In this document: piece by piece, positions 24,864 to 32,219 of the stretch
Position numbering within the stretch: position 1 is the stretch's first letter
Layout: the number at the start of each line of letters is the position of its first letter
Source: Peptococcaceae bacterium UBA5752
Lineage (GTDB): Bacteria > Bacillota > Dehalobacteriia > UBA4068
Assembly: GCA_002419055.1 (NCBI GenBank)
Contig: DIFI01000002.1
Location: 24,328-88,327, forward strand
Reading direction: 5' to 3'
DNA: 64,000 nt
Notes under the pieces: model-generated
What the model saw: the letters and a program-made list of their open reading frames with translations, nothing else
Databases searched by the model: none
Told to the model about the DNA's origin: nothing
Position numbers and translations under genes: made by a program

Positions 24864-24971
24864 TCACTTATGTATAATAAACAAACATTTTGTCTGATGT
24901 ACAAAAAAATTACCCTTATATCAAACAAGAGTAATAATAACTCATATATAGTAATAAATTAATCCGCAATG

Positions 24972-25700
24972 CTATATATTTATACAGGCCTTTAATACTT
25001 TACCGATCCGGTCGTTGATTACCAGATCAGCAATATTATCGCGCAAGGTAGTACTTTCGTTGATCAACACCAGCTTGTTGCCCTGGTAATAGTCAATCAG
25101 GCCGGCTGCTGGGTAAACGCTTAAGCCGGTACCGCCGATAATCAGCATTTCTGCCTTTTTGATGGCGTTCAAAGCTGCTGTTAAAACTTGGATATCCAGT
25201 TCCTCTTGATATAGTACTACATCGGGCCGTACTATGCCGCCGCAGTCGGGGCAGAGGGGTATGCCGTTGCTGTTGACGATAAAATCAACATCAAATTGTT
25301 TGTGGCAGTCCAGACAATAGTTTCGGTGGATGCTGCCGTGCAGTTCCAATACTGATTTGCTTCCTGCAGCTTGATGCAGGCCGTCAATATTTTGAGTGAT
25401 AACCGCTTTTAATTTTCCCATCTGCTCAAGCTTTGCCAAGGCCAGATGAGCGGCGTTTGGCAAAGCTGCTGTATATATCATTTTTTGACGGTGGAATTTA
25501 AAAAACTGTTCGGTATGAGCAAGGAAATAGTCGTGGCTTAATATTACTTCCGGCGGTTCGGGCCATTGCTGATTATACAACCCGTCGACGCTGCGAAAGT
25601 CAGGTATGCCGCTTTCTGTAGAGACACCTGCGCCGCCGAAAAAAACAATATTATCGCTGGTTTCAATCCAGCTAATTAACCGAGACAGCTTTTCTTCCAC
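24972..25700 (-). CDS. cobB: NAD-dependent protein deacylase, Sir2 family
   Basis: The 242-residue class III deacylase has GGAGVSTESGIPDFRS (NAD binding), TQNIDGLHQAAG, ELHGS with the catalytic His, a zinc site CLDC...CPDC, and GTGLSVYPAAGL plus INES for the ribose. Sirtuins remove acetyl groups from lysines, releasing nicotinamide and O-acetyl-ADP-ribose; a well-known bacterial target is acetyl-CoA synthetase. The start is GTG 25700 behind TAGGAG. It is apparently a single gene, followed by focA after more than 200 bp. Confidence 0.95.
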   Translation of the reverse strand: MEEKLSRLISWIETSDNIVFFGGAGVSTESGIPDFRSVDGLYNQQWPEPPEVILSHDYFLAHTEQFFKFHRQKMIYTAALPNAAHLALAKLEQMGKLKAVITQNIDGLHQAAGSKSVLELHGSIHRNYCLDCHKQFDVDFIVNSNGIPLCPDCGGIVRPDVVLYQEELDIQVLTAALNAIKKAEMLIIGGTGLSVYPAAGLIDYYQGNKLVLINESTTLRDNIADLVINDRIGKVLKACINI

Positions 25701-25762
25701 TTATGTCTCCTAATTAATTGATTTGTGGTTTGTTTAGTTTCTTCAATATATAATATAGAATA

Positions 25763-26095
25763 TTAAATAAATATATCAATTATACCGACGATTACTGAGG
25801 CCAAGAGCAGTACTTTGGCAAAGCGGAAATGGTTTTGAATAATGAAGCGCAGTATGAAGGCGAAAATAGCCAGTGCCCCCCATATACCGGCTAAAACTTG
25901 TTGTAAAATATAACTATCCGGTATCATAGACTTACTTAAAAAGGTAATCAGCAAGGCAAACAAGGTCAAAAACAAAAATACTATAGATTGCGTTTTTGGT
26001 TTTTTTGCGAACAACATTATTAAAATACCAACAATGGCCACGATTACCAATGCGATCAGTAATTCGGTCGGTAGAATATTGGGAGCAGTATTCAT
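25763..26095 (-). CDS. Small integral membrane protein, function unknown
   Basis: The 110-residue protein has four predicted membrane helices (about 10-29, 38-57, 66-85 and 92-109), with short basic loops KKPKTQ and QNHFRFAK. No family was recognised. The start is ATG 26095, 8 nt behind AGGAGG; an out-of-frame ATG sits 5 nt earlier. It lies between the sirtuin gene, with which it is colinear, and the divergent spoIVA. Confidence 0.75.
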   Translation of the reverse strand: MNTAPNILPTELLIALVIVAIVGILIMLFAKKPKTQSIVFLFLTLFALLITFLSKSMIPDSYILQQVLAGIWGALAIFAFILRFIIQNHFRFAKVLLLASVIVGIIDIFI

Positions 26096-26219
26096 GCATT
26101 TTACCTCCTTTTAAATACAATATCATTCTTATGGCAGAAAGTCAAAAGGTACTGCTTATTAAAAATACTGAATCTATAATCGGATAGTGCAATTTGCAGT
26201 AATACTTTAAATTATGAGT

Positions 26220-26249
26220 GGCATATTCGGAAGAAAAGTCGCATATATA
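26220..26249 (+). promoter_or_regulatory. Sigma-E-type promoter of spoIVA
   Basis: GGCATATT (26220-26227) matches the sigma-E -35 consensus GKMATATW. After 14 bp, CATATATA (26242-26249) matches six of eight positions of CATACAHT. The start codon follows 34 bp later. Sigma-E control of spoIVA is known in Bacillus. Confidence 0.65.
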
Positions 26250-26283
26250 CAAACAAACAAGCATTATCCGGGAGGGAATTATT

Positions 26284-27762
26284 GTGGAAAATTTTGACTT
26301 ACTTAACGATGTTAATCAGCGAACCGGTGGCGATATTTATCTCGGGGTGGTCGGGCCGGTACGTACTGGCAAATCGACATTTATTAAACGTTTTATGGAA
26401 TCATTAATCCTCCCCAATATATCTGATCCCTACGATCGCGAAAGAGCTTTGGATGAGCTTCCGCAAAGCGGCGCCGGCCGCATGGTAATGACAGGTGAAC
26501 CTAAATTTGTACCTGCGGAGGCAGTGGAAATCACAGTCGCTGAAGGCATAGATATGAGGGTGAGACTTGTTGATTGCGTCGGTTATTTGGTTCAGGGAGC
26601 TTTGGGTTTTGAGGATGAAAATGGTCCGAGGATGGTAGATACCCCTTGGTTTGAACAGCCGGTTAGCTTTGCCGAAGCAGCCGAGGTTGGTACGCGAAAG
26701 GTAATTGCTGAACATAGTACCATTGGTTTGGTTGTATTGACTGATGGTAGTTTCGGTGATATTCCACGCGCTAACTTTATTGAAGCGGAGCAGCGAGTAA
26801 TTGGAGAATTAAAAGAGTTAAACAAGCCGTTTGTAATATTACTGAACTCCGCCTACCCGAGTAGTGATGCGGCGCAAGCATTGGCAAAGGAGTTGACAGA
26901 TACCTATGATGTTGCGGTGATACCTATTAATGCTACAACATTGTATTATGAAGATTTTCTTTCGATCCTATCTGCAGCTCTATACGAATTCCCGGTTACT
27001 GAAATCAATATCAGTTTACCGTATTGGGTTGAGGAACTTGAGGAAAATCATTGGCTGCGGCAAAAGTTAGAGGATGGGGTATCGACAGCAGTCATCGGCC
27101 TGATGCGTGTTCGTGACTTATCCGATACCATTGAGGCATTAAAAATTGATGGTTTAACAGAAAACGTTGCGCTGGAACAACTGCAATTGGGAACCGGAAA
27201 TGCTTCGATCAGCGTTGATACGATGCCGGGACTCTTTTATCAAATCCTTGGCGAATATGCAGGTGAACCAATTGAGGGCGAGCATACTTTGTTGAAATTG
27301 ATGCGCCGCTTTAGCACCAGCCATCGGCAGTGGAGCAAATTTGGCGATGCGATGGAGGAGGTATATGCCAGCGGCTACGGTGTGGTCACGCCGCGTATAG
27401 ACGAAATGTATTTGGAGGAACCGGAGCTGATCAAGCAAGGCGGCCGTTTTGGCGTAAAACTAAAAGCCAGCGCGCCGAGCTTCCATATTATCCGCGCCAA
27501 TATCGCGACAGAGATTACTCCGTTAATTGGCAGTGAAAAACAGTGCGAGGAATTGATGCGTTATATGCTCGATGAATTTGAGGATGATCCGCAGAAAATC
27601 TGGAACACCAATATATTCGGTAAATCATTGCATGAACTGGTATCAGAGGGAATCAGCAGTAAGGTTTGTTCGATGCCGGAAAATGCGCAGGAAAAATTGC
27701 AAGAGACAGTTCAGCGGATTGTTAATGATAGCGGCGGCGGTTTAATCTGCATTATAATCTAA
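26284..27762 (+). CDS. spoIVA: Stage IV sporulation protein A, spore-coat morphogenetic ATPase
   Basis: The 492-residue protein equals the Bacillus length. It begins as the family does, with NQRTGGDIYLGVVGPVRTGKSTF holding the Walker A motif (residues 24-32). The DELPQSGAGRMVMTGEPKFVP switch region and SYIVxVCIIII-like hydrophobic C-terminus (GGGLICIII) are also present. SpoIVA uses ATP to polymerise on the outer forespore membrane, where SpoVM anchors it, and forms the base of the coat. GTG 26284 is chosen over a TTG 22 codons earlier because GGAGGG ends 7 nt before it and the family N-terminus begins here. The upstream sigma-E-like promoter overlaps the rejected extension. Confidence 0.97.
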   Translation: MENFDLLNDVNQRTGGDIYLGVVGPVRTGKSTFIKRFMESLILPNISDPYDRERALDELPQSGAGRMVMTGEPKFVPAEAVEITVAEGIDMRVRLVDCVGYLVQGALGFEDENGPRMVDTPWFEQPVSFAEAAEVGTRKVIAEHSTIGLVVLTDGSFGDIPRANFIEAEQRVIGELKELNKPFVILLNSAYPSSDAAQALAKELTDTYDVAVIPINATTLYYEDFLSILSAALYEFPVTEINISLPYWVEELEENHWLRQKLEDGVSTAVIGLMRVRDLSDTIEALKIDGLTENVALEQLQLGTGNASISVDTMPGLFYQILGEYAGEPIEGEHTLLKLMRRFSTSHRQWSKFGDAMEEVYASGYGVVTPRIDEMYLEEPELIKQGGRFGVKLKASAPSFHIIRANIATEITPLIGSEKQCEELMRYMLDEFEDDPQKIWNTNIFGKSLHELVSEGISSKVCSMPENAQEKLQETVQRIVNDSGGGLICIII

Positions 27763-27767
27763 GAAAA

Positions 27768-27796
27768 CTGGGGCGGTTTTTACCGCCCCAGCTTTT
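27768..27796 (+). terminator. Terminator of spoIVA
   Basis: The stem CTGGGGCGGT / ACCGCCCCAG starts 5 bp after the stop codon and is followed by TTTT. Confidence 0.9.
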
Positions 27797-27831
27797 GTCG
27801 AACTATTTATAAATTTTATAAAAATAAAACC

Positions 27832-27860
27832 TTGACTTTTAATCGCGCGGGAAATATACT
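27832..27860 (+). promoter_or_regulatory. Sigma-A promoter of the second cold-shock gene
   Basis: TTGACT (27832-27837), 17 bp and TATACT (27855-27860) put the transcript start near 27867, leaving a leader of about 115 nt. Confidence 0.75.
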
Positions 27861-27889
27861 ATTAATGTATTCTAAATGTACTACTTGGG

Positions 27890-27947
27890 CTCACTCATGT
27901 GTAAGTCTCGTTCGTTTAGTGACTTACAATGCGTGAGTTTTTATTTT
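27890..27947 (+). promoter_or_regulatory. Terminator-like hairpin in the cold-shock leader
   Basis: CTCAC, CAT and GTAAGTC (27890-27907) pair with GACTTAC, ATG and GTGAG (27921-27937), about 15 bp in all with small internal loops and a 13-nt loop. TTTTTATTTT follows directly. The start codon is 34 nt further on. It could be an attenuator or a cold-responsive leader fold. Confidence 0.6.
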
Positions 27948-27980
27948 ACAAAGAATATAATAATATTTTAGGAGGTACCT

Positions 27981-28193
27981 ATGAATAAAGGTACAGTCAA
28001 ATGGTTCAATGCTGAAAAAGGTTATGGTTTTATTTCCAACGATAATGGTGGCGAGGATGTATTCGTACATTTCTCCGCTATCGTTTCTGACGGTTATAGA
28101 TCGCTTAATGAGGGACAAAAGGTTTCTTTTGATATTGAATCCGACCCCAAGAACAGCAGCAAGTATCGTGCAATCAATGTTCATATAAGCTAA
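27981..28193 (+). CDS. Cold-shock domain protein (second copy)
   Basis: The 70-residue cold-shock domain has RNP1 KGYGFI and RNP2 DVFVHFSAI. It differs from the copy at 19785 by a more basic C-terminal half ([17 protein letters not shown]). The start is ATG 27981 behind AGGAGGT. Unlike the first copy it has a long structured leader, so the two paralogues are probably regulated differently. It acts as a single-strand nucleic-acid chaperone by family knowledge. Confidence 0.96.
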   Translation: MNKGTVKWFNAEKGYGFISNDNGGEDVFVHFSAIVSDGYRSLNEGQKVSFDIESDPKNSSKYRAINVHIS

Positions 28194-28218
28194 GATCAAC
28201 AACAGCAAAAAGTTAGAA

Positions 28219-28246
28219 AATCCCCCTTTATACAAGGGGGATTTTT
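28219..28246 (+). terminator. Terminator of the second cold-shock gene
   Basis: The stem AATCCCCCTT / AAGGGGGATT is followed by TTTTT. Confidence 0.88.
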
Positions 28247-28340
28247 GGTAATTAAAGGGAACTTTTATATGGACTATATTATCTAAGTAATAAAGATATA
28301 GCAAAATGGGTGAGTTATAATTTTGGAGGAGTTGATGGTT

Positions 28341-30635
28341 ATGAAACATAAGCATCTTTTGACACTGGTTTTAATAATATCGGCAATAGTTTTTACAACT
28401 ATTGCAGCGCAGATACCAAGTGTTTCATCTGCCGCAGCCTCTGAAGATGATAGCTTGATAATGCATATTAACAGCCCTTTAGTGCTGTCTAAAGGTGAAG
28501 TGGCTCGTTTGGACAGCAGTAATGCCGATGTAGTACCGATGCTGGTAAACGACCATACATTGGTACCGCTTAAAGCAGTTGCCGAACATTTTAACGCGAC
28601 GGTCGATTATGATTCGATTGCGCAAACAGCCATCATAATTAAAGATGGGGTACGCTATATTTTCCCGATTGGCGAAAAATATTATCTGATTGACGGTAAG
28701 GAAAAGGTTAATCTTGATGTTGCGACTACGATTGTCAGGCAGCGTACAATGCTGCCGTTAAGAGCAATTGCCGAGCAAATTTTCGAAAAAAAAGTTTCTT
28801 ATTATGATCAGATCATCGTGATTGGCAACAAGAGCGTTGATCTGGCGGCGGATAAGCAAACTTGTGAAACAATAAAAGATAAAATAGCGCAGGCGCTGCA
28901 CCCACAGACGCTTACCGAGCTGAAAAACTATATTGCCATGGCCGGTGACAACGCATACAATGATGACGTTAAAGCTCTTACGACAGACGCGGGCGGTTCG
29001 GCTAGACAGGAAAGCTCCGCAAATGAACCGACTTCTGATGAGCAGGACAGCTATTCGCTGACTAATACGCAGGTTGAAGGTATTGATGAGGCGGATATTG
29101 TTAAAACGGATGGTCAATATCTCTATATCGTCGCCGGTCAAGATGTGGTGATTGTTGAGGCCGACGGTAGTAATATGCGTGAAGTTAGCCGCATAAAGGG
29201 GCAAGAGAATGTTTACATCAACGATCTTTTTATCGATAATGGTCGGCTGGTTTTGATGGGTAACAGATATGAATATCAAGAAACGAATGATGTAATCGCG
29301 TATGACGGACAAGAAAAGGTTAGTTCTTTATACTATAATTCCGGGTGCAACTATGTTTATACGGCTGTCTATGATACAACGGATAAGTCCTCTCCGCAGC
29401 TGCTCAAAGAAGTAGAGGCAGAGGGCAGTCTGGTCAACAGCCGCAAGAATGGCGATTATGTTTATATTGTGGCCAGTCAATATTATTATTGGCGGATGTA
29501 TGCTGGTGCCGAAGATGATCAAATATTGCCGATGGTTAAGGACAGCTCCGTTGATGATGAGCCGATGCCGATTTCACTTAACGACCTGATGATTTGTCCG
29601 CAGCAAGATTTTGATTGTTATACTACGGTGATTGCAATCAATATCCGCGATACGGAGGTTGAGGCTGAGTTCGAAAGTTTTGCCGGCTCAGCGCAGGAAA
29701 TATATATGAATGACAGCTCCTTGTTCCTGACTTTTTATGATTACGATTGGCAGGACAATACTACAAAGACGGGTTTGATCTCTCTTGATGTTAATCAGAC
29801 TAATATTAACTATCGGGCTGGCGGCGCTGTCAAGGGTTATCTGCTCAATCAGTATTCAATGGACGAATACGACGGTTATTTCCGTATTGCCACTACCACA
29901 AATGATAGTGGTTGCAACCTCTATGTACTTGATCAGCAATTGAACGAAGTAGGTTCAATCTCCAATCTTGCGGAGGGAGAAAGTATCTACGCGGTACGTT
30001 TTAGCGGTGAGCGGGGGTATCTGGTTACCTACGAGACGATTGATCCGCTGTTTACGCTCGATTTGAGTGATCCTACCAACCCGTTGGTTGCAGGAGAGCT
30101 GAAGCTTCCGGGTTTTAGCAACTATCTTCATGTGATTGATGAAAACACGCTTTTGGGCATTGGCCGCGATACACAGGAAATGTATGCACGCAATTATGAT
30201 GGCAATGAGACTTTTATCGGGATGCGTAGTGGCGGTATCAAACTCTCGTTATTTGATGTTAGCGATTATAATAACCCACAGGTGATTAATGAATATGTTA
30301 TTGGTGGTGCAGGTTCTTATACGGAGGCGCTTTATAATCACAAAGCGCTGATGGTTGATAGTGATCAGGGAATCTTTGGCTTCTGCGCCACGCTGGTGGC
30401 CGATGGCCAAGATTATCAGCAATATTTTACTGGAGCATTGCTATTTAAAGTCAGCAACGATTCTATTAGTCCGCAGGGAGAAATCAGTTATAATCAACCG
30501 ACTGGCGATGATGAAAATTACCAGTATTATCAAAGACTGGCTTATATCGGCGATACGATTTATTATCTGCAGGATGGTTTAATTCGTGCTTTTGATAACA
30601 GTAGTTTAGAGGAACTCGCCAGTATTAGTGTGTAA
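28341..30635 (+). CDS. Secreted beta-propeller protein with copper-amine-oxidase-like N-terminal domain
   Basis: The 764-residue exported protein has a signal peptide (LLTLVLIISAIVFTTIAAQI, about 5-30). A copper-amine-oxidase-N-like domain follows (VLVNDHTLVPLKAVAEHFNA, RTMLPLRAIAEQ; about 45-165), then a linker and a large C-terminal beta-propeller domain. The hallmark of that domain family is TNTQVEGIDEADIVKTDGQYLYIV near residue 240. Both modules are common on clostridial cell surfaces and the ligand is unknown. ATG 28341 is preferred over ATG 28335 because GGAGGAG ends 9 nt before it. There is a terminator but no partner gene. Confidence 0.88.
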   Translation: MKHKHLLTLVLIISAIVFTTIAAQIPSVSSAAASEDDSLIMHINSPLVLSKGEVARLDSSNADVVPMLVNDHTLVPLKAVAEHFNATVDYDSIAQTAIIIKDGVRYIFPIGEKYYLIDGKEKVNLDVATTIVRQRTMLPLRAIAEQIFEKKVSYYDQIIVIGNKSVDLAADKQTCETIKDKIAQALHPQTLTELKNYIAMAGDNAYNDDVKALTTDAGGSARQESSANEPTSDEQDSYSLTNTQVEGIDEADIVKTDGQYLYIVAGQDVVIVEADGSNMREVSRIKGQENVYINDLFIDNGRLVLMGNRYEYQETNDVIAYDGQEKVSSLYYNSGCNYVYTAVYDTTDKSSPQLLKEVEAEGSLVNSRKNGDYVYIVASQYYYWRMYAGAEDDQILPMVKDSSVDDEPMPISLNDLMICPQQDFDCYTTVIAINIRDTEVEAEFESFAGSAQEIYMNDSSLFLTFYDYDWQDNTTKTGLISLDVNQTNINYRAGGAVKGYLLNQYSMDEYDGYFRIATTTNDSGCNLYVLDQQLNEVGSISNLAEGESIYAVRFSGERGYLVTYETIDPLFTLDLSDPTNPLVAGELKLPGFSNYLHVIDENTLLGIGRDTQEMYARNYDGNETFIGMRSGGIKLSLFDVSDYNNPQVINEYVIGGAGSYTEALYNHKALMVDSDQGIFGFCATLVADGQDYQQYFTGALLFKVSNDSISPQGEISYNQPTGDDENYQYYQRLAYIGDTIYYLQDGLIRAFDNSSLEELASISV

Positions 30636-30680
30636 AAGCTACAAAATATATAAGCTATTTTGTGGTGTGCTAAAAAAAAT

Positions 30681-30723
30681 AAAGGGTTGCTGCCTGTATA
30701 AAACGGACACCAACCCTTTTTTT
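30681..30723 (+). terminator. Terminator of the beta-propeller gene
   Basis: The stem AAAGGGTTG / CAACCCTTT with a 21-nt loop is followed by further T's. Confidence 0.82.
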
Positions 30724-30957
30724 ATATACTTTATCTATTTGGCTATCGGTTAAATATCTATTTAGATAATTTAATACTTCCATTATAGATATAGAGATTA
30801 ATCTATGTATATATCGTCAGATTTAACAAATGATATAACCCGTAATCCGGTTGTACTACAGTAAATACCAATTTTAAAAAACAAATAGAGAGGTAATTCT
30901 CCATATTTTTTTATTTAGATATATGTTATAGTTATTAAGAAAGAATAGTATCTAAAT
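30724..30957. other. AT-rich spacer without a recognised feature
   Basis: Very AT-rich DNA lies between the beta-propeller terminator and the HIRAN gene. Short palindromes such as ATCTATTTAGAT are present, but no convincing promoter pair, reading frame or RNA was seen. Confidence 0.5.
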
Positions 30958-30969
30958 GGGGGTATTATT

Positions 30970-31476
30970 TTGAGAAGACACTTTGTTTTTGTGTTATGTT
31001 TAATTTTAGCTATATCATTTACTGCTTGCAGTAATAGTACTAGTGATAAAACAGACCAATCAACACAAACTGCTAGCATCGAAAACAAGACTGATAACAA
31101 CTCCGAATCGGTAACGGAAAGTGAAAAAGAACCGCAACTGGTACTTTCCTCCACATTAAACACAAAAATAGTGGGGGTTACATTTGATAATACTGACGGT
31201 ATAAACAGACAAGTAATTTTAGAGAAAATGAAAACAGGGGACAAAACTATTACATTAAAAAGAGACCCTAATAACGCGTACGATGAACATGCTATAGAGA
31301 TTCATTCAAATTACGGTATGGCGGGTTTTATTAACGCCGATTTAGCACCGGATTTGGCCAGTAAAATGGATAGCGGCAAAGTTGTAAAAGCTACAGTAGA
31401 AGAAATAACAGGCGGTCAAGGTGGTTGCTATTATGGATGCAATATATTGATTGAAATATACGATGTGGTTGGTTGA
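30970..31476 (+). CDS. Lipoprotein with a HIRAN-like domain
   Basis: The 168-residue protein has a lipoprotein signal (VFVLCLILAISFTAC, lipobox Cys20). A Ser/Thr/Asn/Glu-rich linker (about 21-60) is followed by a HIRAN-like domain: KIVGVTFDNTDG...R, LKRDPNNAYDEHAIEI, GMAGFINADLAPDLASKMDSG and GGCYYGCNILIEI. HIRAN is normally an intracellular DNA-end-binding module of SNF2 helicases such as HLTF. Here it would face the outside of the membrane, so another ligand is likely. The start is TTG 30970 behind GGGGG. Confidence 0.82.
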   Translation: MRRHFVFVLCLILAISFTACSNSTSDKTDQSTQTASIENKTDNNSESVTESEKEPQLVLSSTLNTKIVGVTFDNTDGINRQVILEKMKTGDKTITLKRDPNNAYDEHAIEIHSNYGMAGFINADLAPDLASKMDSGKVVKATVEEITGGQGGCYYGCNILIEIYDVVG

Positions 31477-31523
31477 GTGAAGTATAATGTATTAATATAA
31501 TTTAATATTTTATGAGTAAAAAA

Positions 31524-31551
31524 AACACTTGTTATATTAACAAGTGTTTTT
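31524..31551. terminator. Bidirectional terminator between the HIRAN gene and tRNA-Pro
   Basis: The stem AACACTTGTTA / TAACAAGTGTT has T-runs on both strands. It abuts the CCA end of the tRNA on the minus strand. Confidence 0.85.
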
Positions 31552-31629
31552 TGGTCGGAGCGACACGACTTGAACGTGCGGCCTCTACCACCCCAAGGTA
31601 GCGCTCTAGCCAAACTGAGCTACGCCCCG
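31552..31629 (-). tRNA. tRNA-Pro (UGG anticodon)
   Basis: On the minus strand: acceptor CGGGGCG/CGCTCCG (one mismatch or G:T), D arm GCTC/GAGC, anticodon arm CTACC-TTGGGGT-GGTAG with anticodon TGG, T arm CACG/CGTG type, and encoded CCA at 31552-31554. It reads CCN proline codons. Confidence 0.95.
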
Positions 31630-31789
31630 ATATTGCAACATTAGTTATTATATGTCTATGCGGGGAGTTTGTCAAGAAAAAACAAATAATCTCTGACGTT
31701 TTGCCATATTAGTTTATCTAAAATATATCAGATTAAGTATGTATTAAATAAATAATTTGGATATGTCCCTTTTGGAATATGTTTTGGTA

Positions 31790-32116
31790 TTAAATGCCAT
31801 AAACTTCAAATATTTGCTGTATTTCTTTTGAGGAATAAAATTTGACGTCGCCTTCTTCTGATAGGGGGATAAAAGGATTACATATCACATGCAACAACGT
31901 CGTCAAGTAGACTTTAGCTATATATAAGCTGCCGTAAGGTTTGACTACTCGTGCAGCTTCTTTGGCAAATGCATTGACATCTGGCAAATGATGAAAAGCC
32001 GCACAAACAGTCATAATATCTATCGAATTATTCTCTAATGGGATATTTTCGCAGCCGGCAACTTTAAAAAGCATACCTTTTATTGTAGGCTGTTCTTGAG
32101 CTGGTATTGAAATCCC
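31790..32116 (-). pseudogene. Remnant of a class I SAM-dependent methyltransferase
   Basis: The open frame from 32116 encodes motifs II to VI of a Methyltransf_11 protein: GCENIPLENNSIDIMTVCAAFHHLPD, RVVKPYGSLYIAKV and a C-terminal FYSSKEIQQIFEVYGI. The N-terminal SAM-binding motif I (DxGxGxG) is missing, because a TGA stops the frame just upstream of motif II. No ribosome binding site precedes the internal ATG at 32074. It is most likely a 5'-deleted decaying gene. It lies between tRNA-Pro and fakA, in a spot without conserved neighbours. Confidence 0.75.
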
Positions 32117-32142
32117 TCATTACACCCCTGCTTTGTTCTAAA

Positions 32143-32187
32143 TAAAAAAAAAGGACATAGGATATATTTTTGTATCACTATGCCCTA
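32143..32187 (-). terminator. Terminator of fakA
   Basis: On the minus strand the stem GGGCATAG / CTATGTCC (one G:T) is followed by nine T's, about 33 bp beyond the fakA stop. Confidence 0.78.
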
Positions 32188-32219
32188 ATAATAAGCGAAC
32201 TGTTGCGATGTATAGAAAA

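Noticed and set aside
27924..28355. 143-codon minus-strand frame across the second cold-shock gene
   Set aside because: It lies opposite a clear cold-shock gene and its leader; the product is a low-complexity hydrophobic sequence without signals.
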